The notes beneath the pieces were generated by a model, which was not told the origin of the DNA, ran no database searches, and worked only from the letters and a program-made list of their open reading frames with translations. A stretch of 64,000 nt of DNA from Nocardioides okcheonensis. Its GTDB lineage: Bacteria > Actinomycetota > Actinomycetes > Propionibacteriales > Nocardioidaceae. The DNA lies in the NCBI RefSeq assembly GCF_020991065.1, contig NZ_CP087710.1:4402001-4466000 (forward strand), written 5' to 3'. This document shows positions 41,534 to 52,700 of the stretch, in pieces. The position numbers were made by a program, and so were the translations under genes. Within the stretch, counting starts at the first letter, position 1; every line of letters starts with the position of its first letter.

Positions 41534-42207
41534 CGGTACTGGTTGCGCGGCGCGTCCGTCTCCTCGACCGCCTCCACGCTGATCTCCGGCACGCCCTCGC
41601 CGTCCATGCCGGTGCCGGGGACGTGGGTGCCGACGACCGAGACCCACTGGTCGTCGGGAGGGGCGTCGGCGCCGGAGGCCTCGACGCGCATGACGAACGC
41701 GTCCGCCGCACAGCAGCTCATCGAGAACTGCGTGACGTACCAGCCCGAGTCGTCGTGGCTGACGAAGCCGGTGACCTCGATGCGTCGTCCCGCGAGGGTG
41801 GCGCCGTCGTCGAAGAACGCGCGCATGAGCACCTCGTCGAGCTGGAGCAGCACGGGGTCGCCGTCCGGCAGGGGTGGCAGGTCGGCGGCGCCCGCCTCCG
41901 GCACCTCGACGGCTGCGGTCTCGGCGCGGTCGGCGAAGTAGGCGCCCAGGGCCGGGGGAGCGACGAGGAAGAAGACCAGAGAGGGCGCGAACAGCAGCCA
42001 CGCGGCCCGCGGCACGTGGGAGGTGTCCTGCTCGTCGTCGCCGTGCCAGAGCTCCAGCACGCCGAGGACGACCAGCAGGGCGCCGGAGGCGACCAGCGGC
42101 CAGCGCATCCACGCGTTGACGTAGTTGAGGTACGTGTCGCCGATCGCCATCCGGAGCAGGACGACGCCGGTGACGGTCAGCAGCAGGGTCTGCGTCGCGC
42201 GGGTCAC
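41530..42207 (-). CDS. TIGR03943 family putative permease subunit
   Basis: A 225-residue protein with N-terminal membrane segments (TLLLTVTGVVLLRMAIGD, WPLVASGALLVVLGVLELWH, AAWLLFAPSLVFFLVAPPALGAYF) and a C-terminal domain with the hallmark SMSCCAADAFVMRVEA. TIGR03943 proteins pair with DUF318 permeases and often lie near zinc-responsive genes; metal transport is suspected. GTG 42207 overlaps the permease stop (GTGA), so the two form an operon. Confidence 0.87.
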   Translation of the reverse strand: MTRATQTLLLTVTGVVLLRMAIGDTYLNYVNAWMRWPLVASGALLVVLGVLELWHGDDEQDTSHVPRAAWLLFAPSLVFFLVAPPALGAYFADRAETAAVEVPEAGAADLPPLPDGDPVLLQLDEVLMRAFFDDGATLAGRRIEVTGFVSHDDSGWYVTQFSMSCCAADAFVMRVEASGADAPPDDQWVSVVGTHVPGTGMDGEGVPEISVEAVEETDAPRNQYR

Positions 42208-43211
42208 AGCAGCCACCAGCCGATCGCGCTGGCGGAGAGGACGGCAGTGACGAGGACGAGCGGCACGAAGCGGACGGCGAACGCCCCGCCGAACTGCCCG
42301 GACTCCATCGACGCGAGCTTCACGTCCATCGCCGGGCCGACCACCATGAAGACCAGCTTGGCGGTGTCGGAGAACGCGCTCAGGCTCGCCGCGACGAAGG
42401 CGTCGGCCTCCGAGCAGAGGGCGACGACGAAGGCGAACGCGGCGAGCGTGAGGACCGCGAGCACGGCGTTGCCGGCGACGCTGTCGATGATCGCGCGCGG
42501 CACGAAGGTGTTGATGGCCGCGGCGAGCATGGCGCCCATGACCAGGAACCCCGCCGCGTGGAGGAAGTCGTGGCGGACGTTGGCGAAGAACGTCCCCACG
42601 GTGCCACCGCCGTGGTCGTGCGGGCGGGACCGGTGGAGCATCGGCACCCGTCCGGCGAAGCGCAGCCAGAGCCAGCCGACCGCGACCGCGGTGAGCAGCG
42701 AGGCGAGGAACCGCGCCAGCACGACCTCCGGGCGGCCGGGGAACGCGACCGCGGTGGACACCAGCACGACCGGGTTGATCGCCGGGGCGGCGAGCAGGAA
42801 GGTGAGCGCGACCGACGGGGCGATGCCGCGACCCATCAGGCTGCTCGCCACCGGCACCGACGCGCACTCGCACCCCGGCAGGGCGACGCCGGCCAGGCCG
42901 GCGACGGGCACGCCGAGGGAGGGGTTCGAGGGCACCATCCGCCGCAGGGTGCGCTCCGAGAGCAGCGTCGCGATCACCGCGGCGAGCAGCACGCCGCCCA
43001 CGAGGAACGGGACCGACTGCACCACGATGGCGACGAAGATGGTGCTCCAGGTCGCGACGGCCGGGTGGTCGAGGCGGTCGACCAGCCACTGCTGGACGAG
43101 GACGAGGGAGACCAGCCCGCCGAGGACGACGTAGACCTGCAGCGACGCTGCGCGGCCCCCGGATCCTGCCGGAGCGGTGCCGGCATCGGGTGGATGGGTG
43201 GTGCCGCTCAC
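42204..43211 (-). CDS. Permease of the DUF318/ArsP-like family
   Basis: A 335-residue membrane protein with about eight helices: FVAIVVQSVPFLVGGVLLAAVIA, GLAGVALPGCECASVPVASSLMGRGIAPSVALTFLLAAPAINPVVLVSTAVAF, HAAGFLVMGAMLAAAINTFVPRA and ALCSEADAFVAASL. The PGCECASVPV motif with paired Cys is characteristic. It is coupled to a TIGR03943 partner. Its nearness to zur and zinc-starvation genes makes metal transport likely, but the substrate is unproven. Confidence 0.87.
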   Translation of the reverse strand: MSGTTHPPDAGTAPAGSGGRAASLQVYVVLGGLVSLVLVQQWLVDRLDHPAVATWSTIFVAIVVQSVPFLVGGVLLAAVIATLLSERTLRRMVPSNPSLGVPVAGLAGVALPGCECASVPVASSLMGRGIAPSVALTFLLAAPAINPVVLVSTAVAFPGRPEVVLARFLASLLTAVAVGWLWLRFAGRVPMLHRSRPHDHGGGTVGTFFANVRHDFLHAAGFLVMGAMLAAAINTFVPRAIIDSVAGNAVLAVLTLAAFAFVVALCSEADAFVAASLSAFSDTAKLVFMVVGPAMDVKLASMESGQFGGAFAVRFVPLVLVTAVLSASAIGWWLL

Positions 43212-43242
43212 GACGCGGGCCTCGGGTCCGGGATCACCGGAC

Positions 43243-43275
43243 GACCGTAAACGATCTCGATAATCGATGTCGATT
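43243..43275 (-). promoter_or_regulatory. AT-rich candidate operator/promoter of the permease operon
   Basis: The stretch GTAAACGATCTCGATAATCG and following bases forms an AT-rich island with a TCGA-TAA-TCGA dyad (43257-43267), 46 bp upstream of the permease start. It loosely resembles a Zur box but matches poorly. Confidence 0.3.
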
Positions 43276-43296
43276 GGCGCGGCCGCGCGTCGCGGC

Positions 43297-44862
43297 TCAG
43301 GCGCCCCCGGCGGGCAGCGCCTCGAGCATGATGTCGGGGTTGTCGCGGGCGGTGACCATCGCGCGCCACTGGTCGACGAACAGCGCGAGGCGGGTGCCGT
43401 CGCTGCGCTCGAGCACCTCGACGCCGCGCTTGCCGGCCAGGACGGCCGCGCCGGCCGCGTCGGTGCGCCGGGCCACCTGGTAGTCGAGGCGGGAGAACCG
43501 GATCGGCGAGTTGAACTCGTGGGTCATCCGGTCCTCGACGACCTCGAACTGCATCGGGCCGACGGCCGCCAGGACGGGGTTCTGGTCGCCGCGCAGGTCC
43601 GAGCGCAGCACCTGGACCACGCCCTCCTGGTCGAGCTGCTCGATCCCGCGCCGGAACTGCTTGTAGCGGCCGATGTCGCCGGCGCTGGCGGTCACGAAGT
43701 GCTCGGGCGCGAAGCTCGGGACCGGCGGGAACTCGATCCGGTCCCCGACGTGGACCGTGTCCCCGACGCGGAGCGCCTGCGCGTTGACGAAGCCGATGAT
43801 GTCGCCGGGCTGGGCGGTCTCCACCGCTGCGGTGTCGCGCCCGAAGACCGACTGGGCGAACTTGGTGGCGAACGGCTTGCCGGTCGCGGCGTGGTTGACC
43901 ACCATGCCGCGCTCGAAGGTCCCCGAGACGACGCGCGCGTAGGCCAGCCGGTCGCGGTGGGCGTTGTTCATGCCCGACTGCACCTTGAAGACGAACGCGC
44001 TGAACGGGTCGTCGACGTCGCGCACGGTGCCGTCGACGCCGGCGGTCGGGCCGGGGTCGGGCGCGATGTCGAGCAGCAGGTCGAGCAGCTGCGCGACGCC
44101 GAAGTTCTGCAGCGCCGAGGCGAACATGACCGGGGTGGTCTCGCCCGCGAGGAACCGCTCCTGGTCGTGGTCGGCCTCGTCGAGCTCGAGCAGCTCGTGC
44201 TCCTCGACCGCGGTGGCCCAGGCCAGGGCGTCGGCCTCCTCGACCTCCGATGCGGCCATCCGCCGCTCGGGCGCCCGGGTCGCGCCGCCCGCGGTGCGGG
44301 TGTACTTCACGAACTCGCCGGTCCGGCGGTCGATGACCCCGCGGAAGTCGCCGGCCTCGCCGACCGGCCAGGTGAGCGGGGTCGGCCGCAGGCCGATCTT
44401 CTCCTGGATCAGGTCCATCAGCTCGAGGGCCGACAGGCCGGGGCGGTCCCACTTGTTGATGACCGTCATCACGGGGATGCCGCGCAGCGCGCAGACCTTG
44501 AACAGCTTGAGGGTCTGCGGCTCGAGCCCCTTGCCGGCGTCGACGAGCATCACGGCCGAGTCGACCGCGGACAGCACCCGGTAGGTGTCCTCGGAGAAGT
44601 CGCTGTGGCCGGGGGTGTCGACGAGGTTGATGACGTGGTCCTGGTGCACGAACTGCAGGGCCGCGGAGGTGATCGAGATGCCGCGCGCCTTCTCCATCGC
44701 CATCCAGTCCGACACGGTCGCGCGCCGGTCGCCCTTGCCGTGCACCGCGCCGGCCTCGGTGATCACCCGGGCGTGCAGGGCGAGCGCCTCGGTGAGGGTC
44801 GACTTGCCCGCGTCGGGGTGGCTGATGACGGCGAACGTACGGCGGGGGCGGGTGTCGGGCAC
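43297..44862 (-). CDS. prfC: Peptide chain release factor 3
   Basis: A 521-residue translational GTPase: G1 SHPDAGKST, G2 near ARGISITSAALQF, G3 DTPGHSDF, G4 NKWDRPG. It is followed by the RF3-specific region (FGVAQLLDLLLDIAPDPGP ... DPFSAFVFKVQSGMNNAHRDRLAYARVVSGTFERGM) and a C-terminal domain. RF3 removes RF1/RF2 from ribosomes after termination. GTG 44862 is the start. Confidence 0.95.
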   Translation of the reverse strand: MPDTRPRRTFAVISHPDAGKSTLTEALALHARVITEAGAVHGKGDRRATVSDWMAMEKARGISITSAALQFVHQDHVINLVDTPGHSDFSEDTYRVLSAVDSAVMLVDAGKGLEPQTLKLFKVCALRGIPVMTVINKWDRPGLSALELMDLIQEKIGLRPTPLTWPVGEAGDFRGVIDRRTGEFVKYTRTAGGATRAPERRMAASEVEEADALAWATAVEEHELLELDEADHDQERFLAGETTPVMFASALQNFGVAQLLDLLLDIAPDPGPTAGVDGTVRDVDDPFSAFVFKVQSGMNNAHRDRLAYARVVSGTFERGMVVNHAATGKPFATKFAQSVFGRDTAAVETAQPGDIIGFVNAQALRVGDTVHVGDRIEFPPVPSFAPEHFVTASAGDIGRYKQFRRGIEQLDQEGVVQVLRSDLRGDQNPVLAAVGPMQFEVVEDRMTHEFNSPIRFSRLDYQVARRTDAAGAAVLAGKRGVEVLERSDGTRLALFVDQWRAMVTARDNPDIMLEALPAGGA

Positions 44863-44923
44863 CGCCCGAATCTACCGGCCGGGCGGCCACAACCCCGCTT
44901 CGGCGGCCACCGTGCGAGGTGGC

Positions 44924-46387
44924 TCAGGTGCCGCAGAACGTGCGGTACGCCCCGAAGGAGGCGGGCGCGGGCTCCGCGTACGCCTCGAGGCCGGGGCGCT
45001 CGTCGAACGGCGCCGTGACGGCGTCGACGAGCCGTCCGAGCGGGTTGAGGTCGCCGTCGGTCGCGGCGTCGAGCGCCTCCTCGACGAGGTGGTTGCGCGG
45101 GACGTAGACCGGGTTGGTCCGGTCCATCACGGCGGCGTCGGGGGACAGCGCGAGCCAGCGGGCCGCCCAGGCGTCGAAGCCGGCGAGGTCGAGGACCAGG
45201 CTCCGTGCGGGCTCGGCGTCGCCGCGGGCCGCGGAGCCGAGCCGACGGAAGAACGACGTGTGGTCGACGTGGTGCTCGGCGAGCAGGCCGAGGAGGTCGT
45301 TGGCCAAGGTCGACACGACGTCGTCGGCCACGGTGTCGGGCAGCCCCAGCTTGGACCGCATGCCCCGCGTCCAGGCGGCGGAGTAGAGCGGGCGGAACCG
45401 CTCGAGCTCGGCCACGGCGAGGGCGACGGCGGCGTCCTGGTCGTCGGCGAGGAGCGGGAGGAGGGTCTCGGCGAAGCGGGCGAGGTTCCACTCCAGCACC
45501 ACCGGCTGCCGGCCGAAGGCGTAGCGGCCCTCGGTGTCGATCGAGCTGAAGCTGGCCGCGGGGTCGAAGGCGTCCACGAACGCGCAGGGGCCGTAGTCGA
45601 TGGTCTCGCCGGAGATGGTGGTGTTGTCGGTGTTCATCACCCCGTGCACGAAACCGACGAGCATCCACCGCGCGACCAGCGAGGCCTGGGCGGCGATCAC
45701 GGACGCGAGGAGCGCGAGGTGGGGCTGCTCGGCCCTGGCGGCGTCGGGGTGGTGGCGGGCGACGGCGTGGTCGGCGAGGCGGCGCAGCAGGTCGACGTCA
45801 CCGGTCGCGGCGGCGTACTGGAAGGTGCCGACCCGCAGGTGGCTGCTGGCCACCCGGGCGAGGACCGCGCCGGGCAGCACCGTCTCGCGGTGGACGACGT
45901 CACCGGTGGCCACCACCGCGAGGGAACGCGTCGTGGGGATGCCCAGCGCGTGCATCGCCTGGCTGATCACGTGCTCGCGCAGCATCGGGCCGACCGCGGC
46001 GAGCCCGTCGCCGCCGCGCGAGAACGGCGTGCGGCCCGAGCCCTTGAGGTGCAGGTCGCGGACCCGCCCGGCATCGTCCACCAGCTCGCCGAGCAGCAGG
46101 GCGCGGCCGTCGCCGAGGCGCGGCGACCAGCCGCCGAACTGGTGGCCGGAGTAGGCCTGCGCCACCGGGGTCGCACCGTCCGGCAGGCGGGTGCCGGTGA
46201 GCAGCCCCAGGCCGTCGGACGTGCGCAGCCAGGCGGGGTCGAGGCCGAGGTCGGTCGCGAGCCGGTCGTCGAGCACGAGCAGTCGCGGGTCGGGCGCCTC
46301 GCGGGCCTGCCAGGGGAGCGCCAGCTCGGGCAGCTCGTGGGCGAACCGGTGGTCGAGGACGAGGGCGGGTGCCGGTGCGGAGGTCAC
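44924..46387 (-). CDS. selO: Protein adenylyltransferase SelO
   Basis: A 487-residue YdiU/SelO pseudokinase-fold protein: [101 protein letters not shown] and [15 protein letters not shown]. SelO proteins transfer AMP to Ser/Thr/Tyr and affect redox proteins. It lacks the selenocysteine tail, ending in YRTFCGT. GTG 46387 overlaps the hydrolase stop (GTGA). Last gene of a TetR-led five-gene operon. Confidence 0.93.
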   Translation of the reverse strand: MTSAPAPALVLDHRFAHELPELALPWQAREAPDPRLLVLDDRLATDLGLDPAWLRTSDGLGLLTGTRLPDGATPVAQAYSGHQFGGWSPRLGDGRALLLGELVDDAGRVRDLHLKGSGRTPFSRGGDGLAAVGPMLREHVISQAMHALGIPTTRSLAVVATGDVVHRETVLPGAVLARVASSHLRVGTFQYAAATGDVDLLRRLADHAVARHHPDAARAEQPHLALLASVIAAQASLVARWMLVGFVHGVMNTDNTTISGETIDYGPCAFVDAFDPAASFSSIDTEGRYAFGRQPVVLEWNLARFAETLLPLLADDQDAAVALAVAELERFRPLYSAAWTRGMRSKLGLPDTVADDVVSTLANDLLGLLAEHHVDHTSFFRRLGSAARGDAEPARSLVLDLAGFDAWAARWLALSPDAAVMDRTNPVYVPRNHLVEEALDAATDGDLNPLGRLVDAVTAPFDERPGLEAYAEPAPASFGAYRTFCGT

Positions 46388-47277
46388 TCCCTCGAGGATA
46401 CGCCGGGGTCGTCGGCGCCGGCCGGGCCGAGGAAGTCCACCAGCGCCGGCGCGAACTGCTCGTGGAACTGGAACACGGCGCCGTGGCCGGCGTCGGGGTA
46501 GATGATCAGCTCGCTGCCGTTGATGCGGCGGTGCAGGTCCGCGGACAGGACCGAGGGCACCATGCGGTCGTGGTCGCCGTTGGCGATCAGGGTGGGCTGG
46601 GTGATCCGCGAGAGGTCGGACGGCGCCGAGCGTCCGTAGTCCCGGATCGCCTTCAGCTGGGTGCGCAGCGCGGAGAGGGTGATGGGGCGGTCGCGGTCGG
46701 TGGTGCGCTCCGCGAGCCGCGCCAGGAAGTCCTTGGCCGCCCTCCTGCCGGTCGCGTCGCGCGAGAAGAACAGGAACTCCTTGGGGTCCGACCTGGTCAC
46801 GGTCGCGCGGAGGATGTCCCAGTAGGTCGTGGCGACGACCTTGTCGATGTCGGCGCCACCTCGCGGTCCGGTGCCGGTGAGCACCAGCCTGCGCACCAGG
46901 TGGGGGTGCGCGAGGACGAGGTCCTGCGCGATCATGGCGCCCATCGAGAACGACACGACGTCGACCCGGTCGTGGCCCAGCGCCCGGATCAGCTCGTGGG
47001 CGTGCTCGGCGGCCTCCTCGATGGTGCGGGCCACCCGGCCGGTCGACGCACCGACGCCGCGCTGGTCGAACGCGATGACGTGGCGCCCCCGGGCCACCGG
47101 GTCGATGATCCGCGGGTCCCAGTTGTCGAGCGTCGCCGCGAGGTGCACGAGGAAGACGACCGGGACGCCACCTCGTGGGCCGAGCTCGCGGTAGGCGTAG
47201 GTCGTGCCGTCGACGTCGACGGTGCGGGTCGGGGCCAGGGCGTACGACGTGGTCACGGGTCCTGCGGTGGAGCTCAT
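46384..47277 (-). CDS. Alpha/beta hydrolase
   Basis: A 297-residue alpha/beta hydrolase. The oxyanion region [18 protein letters not shown], the [10 protein letters not shown] strand, nucleophile elbow SFSMGAM with Ser near residue 110, late acid [10 protein letters not shown] and catalytic His in [10 protein letters not shown] are all present. The VHLAAT in place of HGxx is typical of a subgroup active on esters or lactones. ATG 47277 follows GGAGGACGC. It lies between an SDR and SelO. Confidence 0.88.
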   Translation of the reverse strand: MSSTAGPVTTSYALAPTRTVDVDGTTYAYRELGPRGGVPVVFLVHLAATLDNWDPRIIDPVARGRHVIAFDQRGVGASTGRVARTIEEAAEHAHELIRALGHDRVDVVSFSMGAMIAQDLVLAHPHLVRRLVLTGTGPRGGADIDKVVATTYWDILRATVTRSDPKEFLFFSRDATGRRAAKDFLARLAERTTDRDRPITLSALRTQLKAIRDYGRSAPSDLSRITQPTLIANGDHDRMVPSVLSADLHRRINGSELIIYPDAGHGAVFQFHEQFAPALVDFLGPAGADDPGVSSRE

Positions 47278-47286
47278 GCGTCCTCC

Positions 47287-48129
47287 TCAGGACCTGGTGG
47301 TGGCGGACGCGAGGACCGCGTCGAACACGGTGGTGGGTGCGAGCGCTGCGAGGGCGAGCTGGACGCGGCTGGCGTTGTCGCAGCGGTAGCGGGCACGCGG
47401 GTGCCGCGCGGTGAGCGCCTTCTCGACGGCCCGCACGACCCTGGCCGGGTCGCCCACGCACTTCTGGGTGCGGCCCTGGAGGGCGCGGGTGCCGGCGAGG
47501 TGCGCGGCGTAGAGCTCGCGGTGCTCGGCGCTCATGCTGGCCGTCATGCGGTCGTGGTCGTCGAGCGCGCCGCCCCACATGTCGGTCCGGGTGGGGCCGG
47601 GCTCGATCAGCGAGACGGGGATCCCCCAGGGACGCAGCTCCACCCGCAGGGCGTCGGCCACGGACTCCAGGGCGTACTTCGACGCGCTGTAGGCGCCGGT
47701 GCCGGGGAGCGTGACCCGTCCGCTGACCGACGACATGAACACGATCCGGCCACGCGACTCGCGCAGCAGCGGCAGGACCGCCTGGACGACGCCGACCTGC
47801 GAGGTGACGTTGACGTCGAGCTGCCGGGCCAGGTCGTCGAGGGGGACGGTCTCCACCGGGCCCTGGACGATGATGCCGGCGTTGTTGACCACCGCGTCGA
47901 GCGAGGCGGGGAGCTGGTCGCGCAGGCCGGCGACCGCCGCCCTGTCGGTGACGTCGAGCCGGACCGGGTGGACGTGCGGCAGCGCGCCGAGCGCGCGGAG
48001 GTCCTCGGCGGACCGCGCCGTGGCATGGACGGTCCAGCCGCGCTCGCTCAGGTGTCGGGTGAGGGCGAGGCCGATGCCGCGGCCGGCCCCGGTGACGAGT
48101 GCCGACGGCTGCGGGCCGGGGCCGGTCAT
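47287..48129 (-). CDS. Short-chain dehydrogenase/reductase
   Basis: A 280-residue classical SDR: cofactor motif [25 protein letters not shown], catalytic Ser in FMSSVSGRV and [10 protein letters not shown] with Tyr/Lys. The C-terminal half ([24 protein letters not shown]) is typical of oxidoreductases with NADP(H). The start overlaps the quinone reductase stop (ATGA). Substrate unknown. Confidence 0.9.
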   Translation of the reverse strand: MTGPGPQPSALVTGAGRGIGLALTRHLSERGWTVHATARSAEDLRALGALPHVHPVRLDVTDRAAVAGLRDQLPASLDAVVNNAGIIVQGPVETVPLDDLARQLDVNVTSQVGVVQAVLPLLRESRGRIVFMSSVSGRVTLPGTGAYSASKYALESVADALRVELRPWGIPVSLIEPGPTRTDMWGGALDDHDRMTASMSAEHRELYAAHLAGTRALQGRTQKCVGDPARVVRAVEKALTARHPRARYRCDNASRVQLALAALAPTTVFDAVLASATTRS

Positions 48130-49121
48130 CGGGTCACCACGACCTTGCCGCGCGCCTTGCCCTGCTCGACGTGCGCCACGGCCGCGAGGGTGTCGTCGAA
48201 GCCGAAGGCGGTGCGGTCGAGGACGGGCCGCAGCGTGCCGTCGTCGTAGAGGCCGGCCAGCGCCGCGAGTCGCGCGCCGTCGGCGCGCATGAAGAAGGCG
48301 GAGTAGCGGACCCCGAGCTTCTTCGCGCGGCGGCGGACCCGGTGGCTGAGCACCGCCATCACCGGTGCGAGCAGCGGCTTGCCGAGCTGCCGGGCGAAGG
48401 CTGGGTCGGGAGGTCCGACCACGCTGATCGCCAGCCCGCCCGGCTTCAGGACGGTCAGCGACTTCTCGAGGCTCGCGGGCCCGAGCGAGTCGAGCACCAC
48501 GTCGTAGCCCGACACCACCTCGGTGAAGGACTGGGCGGTGAAGTCGATCGCCACGTCGGCACCCAGGTCGCGCACCAGGTCGAGGTCGCGGGTGTGGGCG
48601 GTGGTGGCGACGTGGGCGCCCAGGTGCTTCGCGAGCTGGACGGCGGTGGCGCCGAGGCCGCCGGCGCCTGCGTGGACCAGGACCCGGTCACCCGCCGAGA
48701 CGCCCGCGAGCTCCACGAGTGCCTGCCACGCGGCGAGGGCGACCAGCGGCACGGCGGCCGCCTCCGCGAAGGTCAGCGCCGCCGGTTTGAGGGCGACGTC
48801 GGCGGCGTCGATCGCCACCTCCTCGGCGAAGGCGCCGATGCGTCCGTCGCGCGGTCGGGACCAGACCTCATCCCCGACCGCGAACCCGGTGACGCCGGCG
48901 CCCACCTCGGTGACGACCCCGGCGAGGTCGTGGCCGAGCACGAACGGGCGGTCGTAGGGGATGAGCAGCTTGAACTCGCCGTTGCGGACCAGCATGTCGA
49001 GCGGGTTGATGCTGGCGGCCCGGACCTCGACGCGCACGTCACCGGCGCCGAGGGTGGGTCGCGGCGCGTCGATCTCCCGGAGGCCGTCGGGCCCGTAGGC
49101 GGTGACGGCGAAGGCCCTCAT
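48126..49121 (-). CDS. NADP-dependent quinone oxidoreductase (MDR family)
   Basis: A 331-residue zinc-independent MDR enzyme: [72 protein letters not shown], cofactor motif [29 protein letters not shown] and [14 protein letters not shown]. No zinc ligands are present, matching quinone reductases. The ATG at 49121 overlaps the TetR stop; GTG 49124 is equally close. Confidence 0.9.
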   Translation of the reverse strand: MRAFAVTAYGPDGLREIDAPRPTLGAGDVRVEVRAASINPLDMLVRNGEFKLLIPYDRPFVLGHDLAGVVTEVGAGVTGFAVGDEVWSRPRDGRIGAFAEEVAIDAADVALKPAALTFAEAAAVPLVALAAWQALVELAGVSAGDRVLVHAGAGGLGATAVQLAKHLGAHVATTAHTRDLDLVRDLGADVAIDFTAQSFTEVVSGYDVVLDSLGPASLEKSLTVLKPGGLAISVVGPPDPAFARQLGKPLLAPVMAVLSHRVRRRAKKLGVRYSAFFMRADGARLAALAGLYDDGTLRPVLDRTAFGFDDTLAAVAHVEQGKARGKVVVTR

Positions 49122-49729
49122 CACGAGGCCTCGGGCGTCGGTGCGGGAGCGGTGGCGAGGCTCAGCGCGTGGGTGCGCGCGGCGGCCAGGACGTGCTCGG
49201 ACAGCGTCGGGTCGGTGACGGCCCGAGCGCTCTGAAGCGCGCCGACCAGGAGGCTCAGCACGCCGATCGCGCGGGAGGTCGCCTCGTCGGCGGGCACGTC
49301 CACCGCGGCCGCGACGTGGCCTGCGACCGCCGCCACGAGCCGTGCCGCCCCGGTGGTGTAGGCCTCGCGAGCGGCGAGGGCCTCGCGCCCCACCTCGTCG
49401 AGCAGGGCAGCGGACGGACAGCCGCCGGCGCGGTCGTCACGGTGGGCGGGGGACAGGTAGTCGCCGATGAAGGCGGCGAGGGAGTCGTGTCCGGCCGGGG
49501 CGGACTCCAGCTGCTCGGCCTGGTGGGCCAGCTGCTCGGCCAGGACCTCGGCGATCAGCGCGTCCTTCGACGCGAAGTGCCCGTAGAAGGCGCCGTTGGT
49601 CAGTCCCGCGTCGGAGACCAGGGTCGCGATCCCGGAGCCGTCGAAGCCGTCGGTCTTGAAGCGTCGGCTCGCCGTGTCCAGCAGGCGTCGCCGCGTCTCG
49701 CGCTTGTGGTCGGGTCCGTACCTCGCCAT
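49121..49729 (-). CDS. TetR family transcriptional regulator
   Basis: A 202-residue TetR protein: HTH region RRRLLDTASRRFKTDGFDGSGIATLVSDAGLTNGAFYGHFASKDALIAEVLAEQ, with a C-terminal ligand domain containing CPSAALLDEVGREA. The NGAFYGHF recognition helix is of the kind that regulates adjacent dehydrogenases. ATG 49729 (MARYGPDHK) is preferred to an upstream ATG at 49783, which would swallow the operator-like dyad. Likely represses its own operon (49729 to 44924). Confidence 0.9.
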   Translation of the reverse strand: MARYGPDHKRETRRRLLDTASRRFKTDGFDGSGIATLVSDAGLTNGAFYGHFASKDALIAEVLAEQLAHQAEQLESAPAGHDSLAAFIGDYLSPAHRDDRAGGCPSAALLDEVGREALAAREAYTTGAARLVAAVAGHVAAAVDVPADEATSRAIGVLSLLVGALQSARAVTDPTLSEHVLAAARTHALSLATAPAPTPEAS

Positions 49730-49765
49730 GTCGTGCCTCTCCTCGGTGGTGTCGAGGACCATAGC

Positions 49766-49779
49766 ATTACGGTCATAAT
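49766..49779. promoter_or_regulatory. Operator/promoter dyad in front of the TetR operon
   Basis: ATTACGGTCATAAT is an AT-rich imperfect dyad (ATTA ... TAAT) in the 68-bp spacer between dnaE2 and the TetR gene. Its position suggests TetR autoregulation. Confidence 0.45.
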
Positions 49780-49797
49780 CCAATCAAGGTCGAACGC

Positions 49798-52700
49798 TCA
49801 CCGGAAGTCGCGCGAGGACGCCCGCGCCTGCAGCACCGCGCCGGCGCCGGGCACGACCACGTCGATCGGCTCGACCCGGTCGGCGACGAGGTTGGTGACG
49901 CCCTCGTTGCGCTCGAGCCGGCCACGGATCACCACCGCGACCCGGTTGCGGGCGGCGTGGCGGTGGGCCTTCATCACCCCGACGGAGCACACCACGTTGA
50001 GCATCCCGGTCTCGTCCTCGAGGTTGAGGAAGGTGACGCCCATCGCGGTGCCGGGGCGCTGGCGGTGGGTGACCAGCCCGCCGACGTGGACGCGACGTCC
50101 GGACTCGGCGGTGGCGAGCTCGGCGACCGAGCGCACCCCCGCGCTGCGCAGCTGGTCGCGCAGGTGCTCGACGGGGTGCCGCTCGGGCGAGATGCCGGTG
50201 GCCCAGAGGTCGGCCAGCGTGATCTCCGGCTCGCTCATGCCGGGCAGCGTCGGGGCGGCGGGGGAGGGCGTGACCCCGGGGAGGTGGTCGGCGCCCTCGG
50301 CGAAGCCGGCCGCCCAGAGCGCCTCGCGCCGCTGCAGCCCCCAGGCGTCGAAGGCGCCCGCCGTGGCCAGCGCCTCGAGCTGGGTGGAGGTCAGCCCGGC
50401 GCGCCGGGACAGGTCGGTGATCCCGGTGAACGGTGCCTCCTCGCGGGCCGCCACGACCCGCCGCGCCACGTCGAGGCCGATGCCGCGCACCGAGTCGAGC
50501 CCGAGGCGTACGGCGTGGCCGCCGTCGCGGCGGTGCGCCGGGACCGGGTCGGGGGTGCCGGGCACCCACTCGACCCGCTCGAACCGCGGGAGGCAGCACG
50601 AGTCCAGCCCGCCCGCCCGAGCCGGCCCGACGACCAGCGGCTCGAGGTCGGCCTGGGCGGCCGACCGGGTGACGTCGGGACGGCGCACCTCGACGCCGTG
50701 GCGGCGCGCGTCGCCGACCAGCGACTGCGGGGAGTAGAACCCCATCGGCTGGTTGCGCAGCAGCCCGGCGAGGAACGCGGCGGGGTAGTGGAGCTTGAAC
50801 CAGGAGGAGGCGTAGACCAGCAGGGCGAACGACAGCGCGTGCGACTCGGCGAAGCCGAAGTTGGCGAAGGACAGGATCTTGACGTAGATCGAGTCGGCGA
50901 GGTCGCCGGTGATGCCGCGCCGCTCCATGCCGGCGTAGAGCTTCTGCTTGACCGACTCGATCCGCTCCACCCCGCGCTTGGAGCCCATCGCCCGGCGCAG
51001 CAGGTCGGCGTCGTCGCGGCTGCAGTCGCCGAGGGTGACGGCCATCGCCATCAGCTGCTCCTGGAACAGCGGCACCCCCTTGGTGCGCTCGAGGACCGGC
51101 ACCAGCTCGGGGTGGTCGTAGGTCACCGGCTCCTGGCCGGTGGCGCGACGGACGTAGGGGTGGACCGCGCCGCCCTGGATCGGGCCGGGTCGGATCAGCG
51201 CGATCTCGATGGCGAGGTCGTAGAACTCGCGCGGTCGCAGCCGGGGGAGGGTGCCGATCTGGGCGCGGCTCTCGACCTGGAAGACGCCGATCGAGTCGGC
51301 GCGGCACAGCATGTCGTAGACGGCCGGCTCCTCCTTGGGCATCGAGGCGAGGTCCCACTCCTCGCCGAGGTGCTCGGCGACCAGGCGCATCATGTGGTCG
51401 AGCGCGCCGAGCATCCCGAGCCCGAGCAGGTCGAACTTCACCAGCCCCATCGACTCGCAGGCGTCCTTGTCCCACTGCAGCACCGTGCGGCGCTCCATCC
51501 GGGCGCGCTCGATCGGGCAGACCTCGCCGATCGGCCGCTCGGTGAGCACCATGCCGCCGGAGTGGATGCCGAGGTGGCGCGGCGCGCCCATCAGCTCCTC
51601 GGCGAGCGCGACGACCGGTGCCGGGACGTCGTGGGCGGACGGGTCGCCCGCGTCTCCGGTCACGACCGACCGCCACCCGTCGACCTGCTTGGACCAGGCG
51701 TCCTGCTGGCCGGGGGAGAAGCCGAGCGCCTTGGCGGCGTCGCGCACCGCCATCCGCGGGCGGTAGGCGATGACGTTGGCGACCTGGGCTGCGTTGCGGC
51801 GTCCGTAGGTGTCGTAGACCCACTGGATCACCTCCTCGCGCCGGTCGGAGTCGAAGTCGACGTCGATGTCGGGCTCCTCGTCGCGGTGGGCGGAGATGAA
51901 GCGCTCGAACGGCAGCCGGTAGAAGACCGCGTCGACGGCGGTGATGCCGAGGGCGTAGCAGACCGCGGAGCTCGCGGCGGACCCACGGCCCTGGCACAGG
52001 ATCCGCCGCTCGCGGGCGAACGCGACGATGTCGTGGACGATCACGAAGTAGCCGGCGAAGTCCTTCTCGGCGATGACCCGCAGCTCGTGCTCGAGCCGCG
52101 CGCGGGCCTCGGCCTCGTGGGGCACCCCGGCGTAGCGCTCGGCGAAGCCCCGCTCGGCCAGCACCCGCAGCCACGTGTCGGCCGTGTGCCCCTCCGGGAT
52201 CTGCCGCTTGGGCAGGGCGGGCGAGGCCTTGCGCAGGTCGAAGGTCAGCTCGTCGGCGAGGGTGACGCTGCGGGTCACCGCGTCGGGGTGGGCCGCCAGG
52301 GCCGCCGCGGTCTCGGCGCCGCTGCGCAGGTGGGCGGAGCCGCCCAGGTCGAGCCAGCCGTCCATGTCGGCGAGGCTGCGCCTGGCCCGGACGGCGGCCA
52401 TCGCGGAGGCGAGGCGGTGCCGCTGGGGGGTGGCGTGGTGGACGTTGCCGGCCGCGACCAGGTCGAGGCCGTGGACGCCGGCGAGGCGGGCCAGGGCGTC
52501 GTTGGTGGCGTCGGCGCCGGGGCGCGGCGAGAGCTCGACGAGCACGTCGCGCAGGCCGAACAGCGAGGTGAGCCGGTCGAGCGCCTCCGAGGCCGCGCCG
52601 TCGCCGCCCGCGGCCAGCGCCTGCGGCACCAGGCCCTTGCGGCAGCCGGTCAGCACCACCCAGTGGCCGCGCCCCTGCGCGCCGAGCTCGTCGAGGTCGT

